Shown: piece after piece, positions 1 to 9,210 of the stretch | Layout of the letters: every line of letters begins with the position of its first letter | Numbering within the stretch: the stretch's first letter is position 1 | Source of the DNA: Peribacillus frigoritolerans | GTDB lineage: Bacteria > Bacillota > Bacilli > Bacillales > DSM-1321 | Direction: 5' to 3' | Assembly: GCF_040250305.1 (NCBI RefSeq) | Contig: NZ_CP158190.1 | Coordinates: 4,744,001-4,808,000 of the forward strand | DNA: 64,000 bases | The notes under the pieces: generated by a model | Told to the model about the DNA's origin: nothing | What the model saw: the letters and a program-made list of their open reading frames with translations, nothing else | Databases searched by the model: none | Made by a program: the position numbers and the translations under genes

Positions 1-256
1 TGTAACGGTCACTTTACGAACTTAGACCGTCTGACTGTTTTTAGTATAATCAATTGAGTTAATCCTGGAAATACATAGGTATTATTAAAGAATGATAAGT
101 TTTAGTTGTGCAGACATTCCTTTAGAAAACCTATACACAATCTCACGGTGATATTGTTAGTCTAACTTGCGTATAAAGATAAAGTCATATGGAATTAATC
201 AACGTTACTTCTACTCCTTTGAAAATGACATGGAAAGTACTTTTCTATTGATACAA

Positions 257-288
257 TAAAAAAGACACCCACTAATTAGGATGTCTTT
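257..288 (-). terminator. Terminator after hsdS
   Basis: Inverted repeat AAAGACA/TGTCTTT followed by a T-run on the minus strand, just past the hsdS stop. The 250 bases before it hold no gene I can support. Confidence 0.8.
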
Positions 289-294
289 CTACAA

Positions 295-1650
295 CTATTG
301 CACTTGTTCTTGTAGTACTTCTTTCAGTAATTCAACTGAACTTTCTTCACTTGGGTTATTTGTTCCAAGCTCGCCTTGGAAAGCTTTTGACAATATTGAT
401 TGCCTCAGTGCATCCAGATTTCCCTCTAGTTTACACAGATTATTAGCTCTTTGCTCAATTTCTAAATTTTTTTCAATGATATTAACTATATTTTGTTGAA
501 TTTCAATTGGCGCAATAGGTAAGCGTAATTTTCTTAATGTACTTATATTTATTCTTGGGGATGTGGTTTGGGATATATTTGAGAACACCTGTCTAAGCAT
601 TATTGGTGAATTTAGTAAGTAAACAAAGTACTTAGGTAATGCTTTTACTTTATTAGGTCTAAAAAGCACTACTCTTTGCGCTAAACATACTATTTCATCT
701 TCAATTATTCCTGCATTCCCAATGGTACCTTCTCTACAATAAATGATATCTCCCTTTTGTGGTTGTGTATTTCTAGTACGTTCTAGATAATCCTTTTCAG
801 AAACTCTTCTTGCTTTAGAGATATCAATTTTGCCGAAATGCACATCAGAAGTTCTGATTGCTGGATACTGTCCGTCTTCAATATATTTTGGTGTTGAGTG
901 TGGGCAATCAGAAATAAGTTCACAAACATCTTCTAGACTCATCCAATTCCAATTAGATGGAATAAAATAATTCATTCCATCCAATTCTTTCAAGTCTATT
1001 TCCTGTCCATTGAATTCCCCACGAAACGCTTTATCTAAAATAGCATTTCGCCGAGGTTCAAACGAGTCCTTCGCTTCTTCAATCAATTGCTTCGCTTCAT
1101 CAATTTTACTTAAAAGCCGTTCTATCTTTTCCACAATACGTTTTTGTTCACTGAGAGGAGGAAGAGGAAAAGAAATATCTTCTATATTTTTTTTTGAAAT
1201 TTGTTTAAATGTAGTTCCTGTACTTATCTTACTCAAATACGACTGTATAGTTTCAATATAAAACCTCAATAATTTTGTTTCAATTTTTCCCGACTTTATT
1301 CCTGCTACACCTCGTCCAAGACAATATTGACCATCTGCAATATTTGTTTTCCCAATAGTTGCTCTTATGGAGATAATTAAATCATCCTCACTAGATAATT
1401 TTGTTGCTTTTTTAGTATATCTACTAACTTTAGGAAAGTCTTTACCCATATCTGCTGGCCCACCTATAAGAGGTGTATAACTTGAATCATCAGTAGTAAA
1501 TTCTCCTTTAGGTGATTGCCCCATATTAATTTCAAACAAAGACTTTAGGTTTGTCCATACCCAATTCTTTGGCACTTTATAAGGCTGCTCATCCTTTGGA
1601 ACTAACGCTTCTTCAAATAACTCTTCTACTGTCTTCTTTTGCTTAACCAT
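295..1650 (-). CDS. hsdS: Type I restriction-modification specificity subunit HsdS
   Basis: DNA-recognition subunit of a type I restriction-modification complex; it sets the target for both methylation and cleavage. The 451-residue protein has the usual two-fold layout: one target recognition domain (about residues 20-160), a helical conserved region with the motif PLSEQKRIVEKIERLLSKID, a second recognition domain (about 225-375) and a second helical repeat (IEIQQNIVNIIEKNLE). The two recognition domains differ, so a bipartite asymmetric target is expected. Its ATG overlaps the hsdM stop (TAATG), indicating translational coupling. No second specificity gene or inverted repeat for phase switching is visible here. 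Confidence 0.95.
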   Translation of the reverse strand: MVKQKKTVEELFEEALVPKDEQPYKVPKNWVWTNLKSLFEINMGQSPKGEFTTDDSSYTPLIGGPADMGKDFPKVSRYTKKATKLSSEDDLIISIRATIGKTNIADGQYCLGRGVAGIKSGKIETKLLRFYIETIQSYLSKISTGTTFKQISKKNIEDISFPLPPLSEQKRIVEKIERLLSKIDEAKQLIEEAKDSFEPRRNAILDKAFRGEFNGQEIDLKELDGMNYFIPSNWNWMSLEDVCELISDCPHSTPKYIEDGQYPAIRTSDVHFGKIDISKARRVSEKDYLERTRNTQPQKGDIIYCREGTIGNAGIIEDEIVCLAQRVVLFRPNKVKALPKYFVYLLNSPIMLRQVFSNISQTTSPRINISTLRKLRLPIAPIEIQQNIVNIIEKNLEIEQRANNLCKLEGNLDALRQSILSKAFQGELGTNNPSEESSVELLKEVLQEQVQ

Positions 1651-3083
1651 TAGTTATTCACCTTAACTTCTTCTGGCTCATGGAGTTCTACTACAACTTC
1701 ATTTAATAAGTCCATCGCTTGTTTTAGCTTTACAATTGCCGCTTCGGCTGATTCTATTGGGTCTGGCAAATTATCATATGAAGATAATGATTCGTCAGCA
1801 ATTAGTCCAATATCTAGACTATCATTCTTCTTAGCGATTTCTTCTCTAATGAACTTGTTCCAACGCTCGTCTTCCACTTTAGAGCGGTCTTCCGCAACAT
1901 AGGCTTTCATGAAGTTTTCGAAATGAGCCATTGTTAACTGATTCCGTTTACCAAATGAAGACATATTTGTTCTGAGGTCATATACCCAAACACCTTTTGT
2001 ATTTCCCTGGTCTGTCTTTTCTCTTGTAAAAAACAAGACATTTGTTTTAACACCTTGTGCATAGAAGATTCCTGTTGGTAAGCGTAGTATTGTGTGTAAA
2101 TTACATTTATTCATTAAATCTCGACGAATTTGCGCGCCAATTCCGCCTTCAAATAAGACGTTATCTGGTACTACCACTGCTGCGCGCCCTGTACCGTCTG
2201 TTAAAAGAGAGTTGTAAATAAGCTGTAAGAAGTTTAATTGTTTATTTGATGTTTCAAATGTTAAATCGTCACGTGTTGCACGTTCGCCACCTTTTTTCGT
2301 ACCAAATGGCGGATTTGTTAAAACAACATTGAAGTTTTTCATCCATTTTCCATTTGTTGATAACGTATCACCTTGCTCTAAACGTCCTTCCATATCATGC
2401 AGCAATGCATTCATTAATGCTAAACGATGTGTATCTTTAACAAGCTCCATCCCCGTAAAGGCTTCTTTCTTCTGGAATTCCGCTTCTTCTGGTGAAAGGT
2501 CAAAATAATTATCTGTTTTTTCCTTTAAATAATGGTCAGCTGCAATCATAAAGCCTAATGTCCCTGCTGCTGGGTCATTACAACGCTCGCCTACTTTTGG
2601 GTCAATTAGTTGAACCATTACATCAATTAATACACGCGGAGTAAAGTATTGTCCTGCTCCTGATTTTTTCTCACTGGCATTTTTCTCGAGTAATCCCTCA
2701 TAAAGATTTCCTAATCCTTCTTCTTTGGCATTGTACCAATCTAAATCATCAATTGATTTAATAATCTTTTCAAGATTTTTTGGCTCATCAATACTAGTAG
2801 AAGCACCATTATATATCATACGCAATCTTTCATTTTCAATATCTTCACTACCTAAATCAAGTAGTAGTTGACGATAAAATCGATTTAATTCGATTCCTTC
2901 TTTACTAACTAGGTCGCTCCAACGCTTCCCTTCTGGAATAATGGATTCGGTTTCTTGTTCTTGCATCATTTTCAAGAAAAGTAGATATGTTAATTCAGTC
3001 ACATACTCATGATATGTAATACCGTCATCTCTTAATACTGTCGCTAAATTCCAAAGCTTCGAAACAATCTCTGCGTTATTCAT
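1650..3083 (-). CDS. hsdM: Type I restriction-modification methyltransferase subunit HsdM
   Basis: N6-adenine methyltransferase subunit; with HsdS it protects host DNA. The 477-residue protein has an N-terminal helical HsdM domain (1-130), the conserved GAGQYFTPR stretch (142-150), SAM-binding motif I as DPAAGT (170-175, where many homologues have DPACGT) and catalytic motif IV NPPF (257-260). It starts at ATG behind a strong GGAGGA site. A terminator-like hairpin and a TATAAT element lie upstream, so hsdM-hsdS can be transcribed apart from hsdR. Confidence 0.96.
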   Translation of the reverse strand: MNNAEIVSKLWNLATVLRDDGITYHEYVTELTYLLFLKMMQEQETESIIPEGKRWSDLVSKEGIELNRFYRQLLLDLGSEDIENERLRMIYNGASTSIDEPKNLEKIIKSIDDLDWYNAKEEGLGNLYEGLLEKNASEKKSGAGQYFTPRVLIDVMVQLIDPKVGERCNDPAAGTLGFMIAADHYLKEKTDNYFDLSPEEAEFQKKEAFTGMELVKDTHRLALMNALLHDMEGRLEQGDTLSTNGKWMKNFNVVLTNPPFGTKKGGERATRDDLTFETSNKQLNFLQLIYNSLLTDGTGRAAVVVPDNVLFEGGIGAQIRRDLMNKCNLHTILRLPTGIFYAQGVKTNVLFFTREKTDQGNTKGVWVYDLRTNMSSFGKRNQLTMAHFENFMKAYVAEDRSKVEDERWNKFIREEIAKKNDSLDIGLIADESLSSYDNLPDPIESAEAAIVKLKQAMDLLNEVVVELHEPEEVKVNN

Positions 3084-3115
3084 TATGCTCCTCCTAATGT
3101 CTGTTCATCTATGTT

Positions 3116-3121
3116 ATTATA
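3116..3121 (-). promoter_or_regulatory. Candidate -10 element of hsdM-hsdS
   Basis: A perfect TATAAT on the minus strand lies 33 bases before the hsdM ATG and after the hairpin that ends the hsdR transcript. No convincing -35 is present, so the call rests on the -10 and its position. Confidence 0.45.
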
Positions 3122-3146
3122 CCTGAGTTTCGTTACGTTCTCGATA

Positions 3147-3181
3147 GTAAAAGGGAATCCACAGAAATAGACTCCCTTTTT
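3147..3181 (-). terminator. Terminator between hsdR/small gene and hsdM
   Basis: Inverted repeat AAAGGGA/TCCCTTT with a T-rich tail on the minus strand, directly behind the 83-residue gene. Confidence 0.65.
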
Positions 3182-3183
3182 GA

Positions 3184-3435
3184 TTAATCAATTATTCGTT
3201 TATCTGTCAAAATAGCATAAATGTAAGAAGGTGCTCGCAAATGTTGAATTGGTACTGTATTACTTAACGGCAAGTAAGGTACAGCTTTTTCAAATTCAGA
3301 TTTTGCTACGAGTTGATTCGTTGTCGTTAATTTAATCGATGTTCCTACAACTGTATACACAAACTGTTTTCCTCGAATTTGCTTAAATATATTCCCTTCA
3401 TTTTCAACAATACGTTGCCATACTTCTTCAATCAT
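3184..3435 (-). CDS. Small unknown protein in the type I R-M locus
   Basis: An 83-residue protein I do not recognise. It has no membrane segment or signal peptide and reads as a small alpha/beta domain (WQRIVENEGNIFKQIRGKQF near the start). It follows hsdR by 12 bases on the same strand and is cut off from hsdM by a terminator-like hairpin, so it is probably co-expressed with the restriction subunit. A modulator of HsdR or an unrelated passenger are both possible; the sequence does not decide. Confidence 0.7.
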   Translation of the reverse strand: MIEEVWQRIVENEGNIFKQIRGKQFVYTVVGTSIKLTTTNQLVAKSEFEKAVPYLPLSNTVPIQHLRAPSYIYAILTDKRIID

Positions 3436-3447
3436 CTTCTCACCTCA

Positions 3448-6400
3448 TTAACTTACATACAAGTTATCATTAATCGCATATACAATCTTATCAATCTCGT
3501 CACCAAATTCACGTTTTAGCACGTTATAACCACCGCTACTTTTAAAAGGCTCTTCTGAAAATGCTTCTACTGGTGTGGGTGCTAAAACAGGCACTTGTAG
3601 CAACTGCTTTTCAATACGCTCTAGCCATTTACGTTGTCTTAGTGTCCAATCGTGTAATGCATAAACTTTTTGCATCGCGTTTTTCACGCGTGTTTCATGG
3701 TCAACCAAAGCTTCCCCTAATGCAGCTTGACGAATAAAACTAATAATATCCGCAGCAATTTCTTCATTCTTCGCTTGCTTCCAAGCAGATTGTAAATGTG
3801 ATTGTTTGAAACCTTTTGTATCTAAATGAGTTACAAGCTCTCGTAAATCTTTACGTGTTAAGTCTTTTGGTCTTGTGCATATTAATTGAAGTGCTGGGAT
3901 TACATTCATGTTATCTCGAATATATTGGACAAAACCGTCTAAATAGTCTGCTGGCTTTTCGTTTCCTTCTCCATATCCACGGGTTACATCCTTTACCTCA
4001 TCTTCATGCTTTGAAATAATTTGAAGCTCTTTAGGTGTCTGATATGATGCGACATATTCAAACAAAATACTATTTGTTTGAGCTTGTTCTGGTCGATAGT
4101 GTTGAATTTCTTGCGCCCATTCATCAAGTGATACACCGTTTGATAATTCTTCAAAGCGACGTTGCCCCGCATCATCTATTTTTTGCTTCTTGCGCTGAAT
4201 TTTCGCAACGAGCTGATTACGGAAATGCTCTGCTTCATCTTCTGTCTCTGCTTGCGTAAATGATTCATGTAAATCAGTAATCGTGAAATGTTGCTGCTTC
4301 ACAACAGGCTTCATATCTGTATATTTTTGTAGTTGATTGTAAATACCAACTGCATCATAAACTCGGAAATGTGTTTTTCCGATGTCAGGACATAAACGTG
4401 TTGCACGACCTAGCATTTGGTCATATAAAATACGTGACTTTATACGACGTAAAAAAACCAAGTTTGTAATGGCAGGCACATCTATTCCTGTAGTGAGCAA
4501 ATCAACTGTTACAACGATATTTGGTAAACGCTCATTTTTAAAGCGCTTAATCATTTCATTTGGATTATAAATAGAACCTGTAATTTTTACAATCCCATCG
4601 TCTGATACTACATCACCGCGATTCGCAAATGCTTCTTTTAGTATACGTACTACTAAATCCGCATGTTGATTCGTTGCAGCGAAGATAAGCGTTTTTTCTC
4701 GACTTTCTGGGTCAATATAGTCGGTTAATCTATTTAAGACTGCACGATTAAATTGTTCAGTAATGACTTGTCTATTAAAGTGCTCGACATTGAATTTCAA
4801 CTCATCTTCTAAGCGTTCGAGAATCACTTCGCCTTGCTCAGGGTCATACACTTCAACTTCCTCGCCTTTTTTAAATGAAATCCCACTTTTAGCTAACTCT
4901 GATTCAAATAAATATGGCGGCTCATGGTCTACTAAATAACCATCCAATACCGCTTCTGTATAAGAATATTTATAAATCGGCATACCGAAAATATCCGTTG
5001 TATGAAGTGCTGGTGTAGCTGTTAGTCCTAGAACTGCTGCATCAAAATAGTCAATGACACGACGATATTGGCTCACATAGTCATTTTGATTTTGGAATAA
5101 CAGCTCATCATCTGACATTTCGCGGTCACTTGTATAACCTCTATGTGCTTCATCGACAATGATAAAATCATATTGTCCTACAGAAGGCAACTTTTCCCCA
5201 TCATTATAAAATAAGCGTTTGACCATTCCTTGTACTGTCGCAATCTGTACCTTTGTTTCAACATCTGGTGTCATTTCTTCAAGCGACTTTACATCATAAA
5301 TACTAGCAAATGATAAACCTTCAAATTTCGTATCCTTTAGCGAGTCAATTGCTTGCTGTCCAAGTGAATTACGGTCAACTAAAAATAAAATGCGTCGACA
5401 TTTTTTCGCTTTAATAAGTCGATACATAAGTGCAATCGCTGTACGTGTTTTCCCTGTACCTGTTGCCATCGCAAGTAGCATTTTACGTTGTCCTTCGATT
5501 AATGCAGCTTCAGCAGCTAATACGGCAGTTTGTTGATAGTAACGTAAACCAAACTTTGTAATATCTTCTATCGCGAGTTTTTCATTTGCTTCTGTATCAT
5601 CTACATCTAAAAGTAAGCGTAAGTCCTCTGGTGAGTGCCATCCTTCTAATGCATGTGCATGTTTGTGAGGTGTACGTGAATCCCAGAACCAAATACCTGA
5701 TTGGTCTTGTAATTGTTTTAAGTATGGTCGTCCATTTGACGCGTATAAGAATGGTGCTTTATATTCGCCATTTGCTGGAAGCAATGTGATACCTTCCTTT
5801 TCTTCTATTAAACGTGAATACGTTTTCGTTTGGCTTTCAAGAGCTGCTGGAATATCTCTGTGCTTCGCTTTTGCTTCTACAATGCCCACTAATTGCAATC
5901 CAATAAATAGAGCATAATCAGCATATTTACTTCCAACTTTCCATTCAGCAATTGCCATATTTTTATTCTTCTCTGGCATTGTTTTGTTCTTTTTGAAGCT
6001 GAGTTTTTCTGTATCAACAATCCAACCAACAGAGCGTAATTTTTCATCAATAATAATGCGTGTTTGTGCTTCTGAAAGACGATGTTTCTTAACATGAAGC
6101 TGGGATTTTTCTCTACGCTTTACACGTACATCTTTTGAAATCGTATCATCTGTTATTACATCTAATTGTTTAACAAGTTGCTTCTCTTTAGCTTCAATTT
6201 CATTTTCAAGTTGTTCAATTTTTTGTTGAAGTTTCTCTTTAGTTGTATCAACTTGATGCAACAGTTCTATATATTTAGGAGCGGAAAAGTTCCAATCAAC
6301 ATATACTTCCACAAACCAAATGGATAGCTGATATGCAAGTTCTAATAAGCTTTTAGCTCCTTCTGTTTTTCCATAGTTTGCATCATGTGAAGCGGTGTTC

Positions 6401-6678
6401 CCTTTACGACGTAATATATCAAAAATATCTATTATTTCTGGCTCTGCAAGTCCTTCTCTTCTCATAGTATTTATGCGGTCTACTTGTGTTGTATTGTAAG
6501 CTTCCCGAATATTATCAGAAGCTAATACAGCCTTCGCAATTGTTTCACCAAACAATCGAAGTTTCATAATCGATGTATGAGGGTCTTGATACACATTACG
6601 CTCAGCACTTTCCCCTAATTTCCCTAGCACTTCCCATTTGCCTTCAAAAAAAGCAAAGTTACTCTTCAATAATTTCAC
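3448..6678 (-). CDS. hsdR: Type I restriction subunit HsdR (translocase/endonuclease)
   Basis: ATP-driven translocase and nuclease of the type I complex, 1,076 residues. Domain order: a DUF4145-like N-terminal helical domain (about 1-140), a charged coiled coil (145-175), a PD-(D/E)xK nuclease core with D254 and E268-A-K270, and an SF2 helicase with Walker A ATGTGKT (405-411) and DEAH (509-512). A C-terminal EcoEI-type region follows. Nuclease and ATPase residues are intact, so it should be active. This architecture points to the EcoEI-like rather than the EcoKI-like group. It is first in the minus-strand locus. Confidence 0.96.
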   Translation of the reverse strand: MKLLKSNFAFFEGKWEVLGKLGESAERNVYQDPHTSIMKLRLFGETIAKAVLASDNIREAYNTTQVDRINTMRREGLAEPEIIDIFDILRRKGNTASHDANYGKTEGAKSLLELAYQLSIWFVEVYVDWNFSAPKYIELLHQVDTTKEKLQQKIEQLENEIEAKEKQLVKQLDVITDDTISKDVRVKRREKSQLHVKKHRLSEAQTRIIIDEKLRSVGWIVDTEKLSFKKNKTMPEKNKNMAIAEWKVGSKYADYALFIGLQLVGIVEAKAKHRDIPAALESQTKTYSRLIEEKEGITLLPANGEYKAPFLYASNGRPYLKQLQDQSGIWFWDSRTPHKHAHALEGWHSPEDLRLLLDVDDTEANEKLAIEDITKFGLRYYQQTAVLAAEAALIEGQRKMLLAMATGTGKTRTAIALMYRLIKAKKCRRILFLVDRNSLGQQAIDSLKDTKFEGLSFASIYDVKSLEEMTPDVETKVQIATVQGMVKRLFYNDGEKLPSVGQYDFIIVDEAHRGYTSDREMSDDELLFQNQNDYVSQYRRVIDYFDAAVLGLTATPALHTTDIFGMPIYKYSYTEAVLDGYLVDHEPPYLFESELAKSGISFKKGEEVEVYDPEQGEVILERLEDELKFNVEHFNRQVITEQFNRAVLNRLTDYIDPESREKTLIFAATNQHADLVVRILKEAFANRGDVVSDDGIVKITGSIYNPNEMIKRFKNERLPNIVVTVDLLTTGIDVPAITNLVFLRRIKSRILYDQMLGRATRLCPDIGKTHFRVYDAVGIYNQLQKYTDMKPVVKQQHFTITDLHESFTQAETEDEAEHFRNQLVAKIQRKKQKIDDAGQRRFEELSNGVSLDEWAQEIQHYRPEQAQTNSILFEYVASYQTPKELQIISKHEDEVKDVTRGYGEGNEKPADYLDGFVQYIRDNMNVIPALQLICTRPKDLTRKDLRELVTHLDTKGFKQSHLQSAWKQAKNEEIAADIISFIRQAALGEALVDHETRVKNAMQKVYALHDWTLRQRKWLERIEKQLLQVPVLAPTPVEAFSEEPFKSSGGYNVLKREFGDEIDKIVYAINDNLYVS

Positions 6679-6947
6679 CGCTCTTCAATGTAGTATGTTT
6701 CTTCAATTGTACTATATTGGAAATAATAAACACACTATGTAAGCTTATTTTGATTATCACTTCATATTTTTTTTATACCTTCATTTAATAAAATCAATAT
6801 TTCATTAATTGAATGAGGTTTGGAAAAATCATAACGTGTGGATAAGCCTGCCTATCCCGTTTCCTGCCTAAGACCCCAGTGAATATGTGGAAATATACCC
6901 CCTACCTATATCAATTACAAATGAAAAGAGACCCCTTAAGAGTCCCC

Positions 6948-7550
6948 TTAGTCAGCTTCATATTCCTTAACCTTGCGATAGAATGTAGCCTTAGTTAAAT
7001 TTGATTTTTTCATTGCTTCAACTGCAGTGATATCTCCTGCTCTCCATTGTTTATAAGCCTGTTCAAATTCAGATGTAATAGATGTTTTAGGTCTGCCCAG
7101 GTGTTTCCCCTGTGCCTTTGCTGAAGCTATGCCTTCAGCTTGACGAGCCTTAATCTTAATTCTTTCTTCCTCAGCAACCCATGATAATACCTGTAATACC
7201 AAGTCAGCTACAAAAGAACCAATAGAATCATTGTATTTCCGTGTATCCAGTAATGGCATATCAATTACAACAATATGTGCTTTAATGTTCTGTGTGATAT
7301 CATTCCACTCGTTTAGAATCATCTCTTTGTTACGACCTATCCTATCTAATGAATGAATGTATAATGTATCTCCTTTACGTAAACGCATTTTCAAAGCTTG
7401 GTATTGAGGTCTATTGAAGTCTTTACCACTTTGCTTATCAATATGAATATCACGTTCATTAATTCCAAGAGCATACATGCTATTCATTTGTCGTGCTTCA
7501 TTTTGGTCTTTACTGCTTACTCGTACATATCCGAATTCTTTGTTGTCCAT
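6948..7550 (-). CDS. Serine recombinase (resolvase/invertase family)
   Basis: A 200-residue small serine recombinase. The N-terminal catalytic motif YVRVSSKDQ places the nucleophile at Ser12. The conserved stretch SLDRIGRNKEMILNEW is present, and the protein ends with GRPKTS followed by a short helix-turn-helix (about 155-198). This is the size and layout of plasmid or transposon resolvases and DNA invertases, not of large integrases. The upstream 100 bases contain repeated TATCA half-sites that may be its binding or res site. No transposase is adjacent, so a plasmid-derived dimer-resolution role is plausible (inference). Confidence 0.93.
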   Translation of the reverse strand: MDNKEFGYVRVSSKDQNEARQMNSMYALGINERDIHIDKQSGKDFNRPQYQALKMRLRKGDTLYIHSLDRIGRNKEMILNEWNDITQNIKAHIVVIDMPLLDTRKYNDSIGSFVADLVLQVLSWVAEEERIKIKARQAEGIASAKAQGKHLGRPKTSITSEFEQAYKQWRAGDITAVEAMKKSNLTKATFYRKVKEYEAD

Positions 7551-7596
7551 GGTTAATTCCGCCTTTGTTATTTGATAATGTCATTTTATTGGATGT

Positions 7597-7626
7597 GTAT
7601 CAAAATATCAATAATAATTATGATAC
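7597..7626. promoter_or_regulatory. Candidate resolvase binding site (res-like)
   Basis: A 30-base inverted repeat with arms GTATCA and TGATAC and an AT-rich 18-base centre lies 47 bases upstream of the recombinase start. Further GATA/TATC half-sites occur around 7571 and 7640. This fits a resolvase subsite, but binding is inferred. Confidence 0.4.
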
Positions 7627-7720
7627 GTTTCATAATTGGACTTGATACCATATGAGACGTTACGAACCCTTATTCCACCGTTTCACAAAATGTGTTGCAG
7701 AAAGTGTACCTTTTGAAACC

Positions 7721-7750
7721 AAAAAAAGAGAGCCACTTCATCTGCCCTCT
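7721..7750 (-). terminator. Terminator after decayed gene
   Basis: Stem AGAGGGC/GCTCTCT on the minus strand followed by seven T. Confidence 0.7.
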
Positions 7751-7780
7751 GATTTAAACAATTATAAAGTTGCTGTCCTT

Positions 7781-8242
7781 CTAAACAACTTCTACTGTTA
7801 ACTCACCGTTAATTGGATTAGGAAGGTTTTTTGCATAGATAGTGTAAGACCATACAAAACTCCTATTTATACTTTCCTTCCCAAAGAATACTCTTAGATG
7901 CTCATCAAATACTTCTGTAAATTGTTGATGTTTCAAAGCGCCAATATCTTCCCGAACAATTTATATCCCTTCGTCTTCTTTAACATCTGGATAATACATA
8001 TTTGAAGTACTTGTGAGAGCGGCAGTAGATAAATAGCTATACCCTGACTTCGGTTCATCGTGTATCGTGTTCATCACCATTACTGATTCAGATGGAATTC
8101 TTAGTACTATAGAAACATCCTCTAAATATGTACTCCCATCGTTTCTTAAGATAAAGTTTATCTTTTCAGACATTTGCTTACCAATATAATTCCAATCGTG
8201 GTCGTTGGGATATCCCTGCTCTTAAAGAGAAGTATTGGGCAT
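7781..8242 (-). pseudogene. Decayed gene remnant with in-frame stop codons
   Basis: One minus-strand frame reads as plausible protein on both sides of two in-frame TAA codons (7961-7963 and 8222-8224) and ends at TAG 7781-7783. The middle piece has 70 codons and contains NFILRNDGSTYLEDV; the last piece has 59 codons. Protein-like sequence before the ATG at 8171-8173 suggests the true start lies further upstream and has been lost. The fold reads like the beta-rich C-terminus of a larger protein; similar tails occur on AlbA_2-type DNA-binding proteins, but that is only a guess. It lies between the recombinase and the Pycsar-like genes. Confidence 0.6.
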
Positions 8243-8292
8243 CTCCTCGCCGGACTAGGTGGAGCTTGGAAGACCCACCCTTGAAATAAAGC

Positions 8293-8323
8293 AAAACACA
8301 CCCGTAAAAAGGTGTGTTTTTTT
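8293..8323 (-). terminator. Terminator after the membrane effector gene
   Basis: Perfect 8-bp stem AACACACC/GGTGTGTT with T-runs on both sides; it can act in both directions and follows the effector gene on the minus strand. Confidence 0.75.
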
Positions 8324-8389
8324 GTTAACCCCTATTTATCTGAACGGGACTGAGGTAGCCTTCAAAACCTTTAGAAGAATTAAGGAATC

Positions 8390-9046
8390 TTATCGAATGA
8401 ATAAGAACAGTGTGTTCAAGATGATGAACGTAACCGTCGAAAAGATTAGGTAGGTAACCCCTTGGTTGTAGAGATTGAATTTCTGTTGGCAAATCTTCGA
8501 ATTGATGTAGATTTGGGATAAATAATCGTTCTGAATCTCTACCGGCGTTTGTGCTTCAATCGCATCTTTGAAATCGCCGAAGGACTTGCTCTGTATGCTT
8601 CCAAAAAACAGATTGGAATTCGTCGTCAGCTGGGACTGCTGGTAGACTGTGGGGTCAATTGAACCCTTAATACCCCGGAATAGATAGGTTATGCTCACAA
8701 TCATTAAGATGACAAAAATGATGAGTACAAGGGTCGTGAACTCGATGTGCCGCATTTCCCAGTGATTCTCTATATCATTGATTTTGATGAGTTTATCTAT
8801 CAATTTCGTGAGCGAGCCAGTAATGATGCTACTGGAGAAGAACCCGCCTAATAAAATGCCGGCAAACGCTAACGAAAAGGAAATCTTGGTATCACAATTC
8901 GAAATCCAGAAATTTATGCGTTCAAGCGTCTTTAATGACTCCTCTTTTTGTTCCGCATGACTTAATACGTGTGTCGGCTGGGCGTTCTGAGAATCTTCAG
9001 CACCTGGAGCGGGTTGTGGTTGTGAATTATTAGTGCTGTCTGGCAT
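8390..9046 (-). CDS. Putative Pycsar-type transmembrane effector (PycTM-like)
   Basis: A 218-residue membrane protein resembling the Pycsar effector family, which responds to cyclic pyrimidine nucleotides by damaging the membrane of infected cells. A Pro/Gln-rich cytoplasmic tail (1-30) precedes the conserved pattern LERINFWISNCDTKISFSLAF (39-61 region; the D-T-K leading into the first membrane segment is typical). Membrane segments fall at about 55-77, 103-123 and 197-217. It starts at ATG behind AAGGAGG, with a promoter TTGTAT-17-TATAAA. It is divergent from two cyclase genes 164 bases away, which strongly supports the role. The signal nucleotide is unknown. Confidence 0.75.
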   Translation of the reverse strand: MPDSTNNSQPQPAPGAEDSQNAQPTHVLSHAEQKEESLKTLERINFWISNCDTKISFSLAFAGILLGGFFSSSIITGSLTKLIDKLIKINDIENHWEMRHIEFTTLVLIIFVILMIVSITYLFRGIKGSIDPTVYQQSQLTTNSNLFFGSIQSKSFGDFKDAIEAQTPVEIQNDYLSQIYINSKICQQKFNLYNQGVTYLIFSTVTFIILNTLFLFIR

Positions 9047-9085
9047 CAGTCATTCCTCCTTATAACGCTTATTTGGGCTACTTCC

Positions 9086-9114
9086 TTTATAAGCCTTTCT
9101 GACCAGGAATACAA
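9086..9114 (-). promoter_or_regulatory. Candidate promoter of the effector gene
   Basis: TTGTAT (9109-9114) and TATAAA (9086-9091) with a 17-base spacer on the minus strand, 40 bases before the effector ATG. Confidence 0.55.
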
Positions 9115-9146
9115 GAGAAAACAAATGTGGAAAATACATGTTTTCC

Positions 9147-9176
9147 TTAGCGATATTGGCTCCCAGGTCTTATAAT
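9147..9176 (+). promoter_or_regulatory. Candidate promoter of the cyclase operon
   Basis: TATAAT at 9171-9176 with a weak TTAGCG 18 bases upstream, 34 bases before the first cyclase ATG. The weak -35 suggests low basal expression or activation. Confidence 0.45.
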
Positions 9177-9210
9177 AAGAATATTCGTTCATAGAAAGTG
9201 GTGTCAGAAC

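Noticed and set aside
295..1650. Phase-variable hsdS through inverted repeats or an extra hsdS copy
   Set aside because: Only one hsdS is present and no inverted copy of its recognition domains is seen in the window.
6837..6845. A perfect DnaA box upstream of hsdR
   Set aside because: A single 9-base match without neighbours is expected by chance, unlike the cluster at 57.5 kb.
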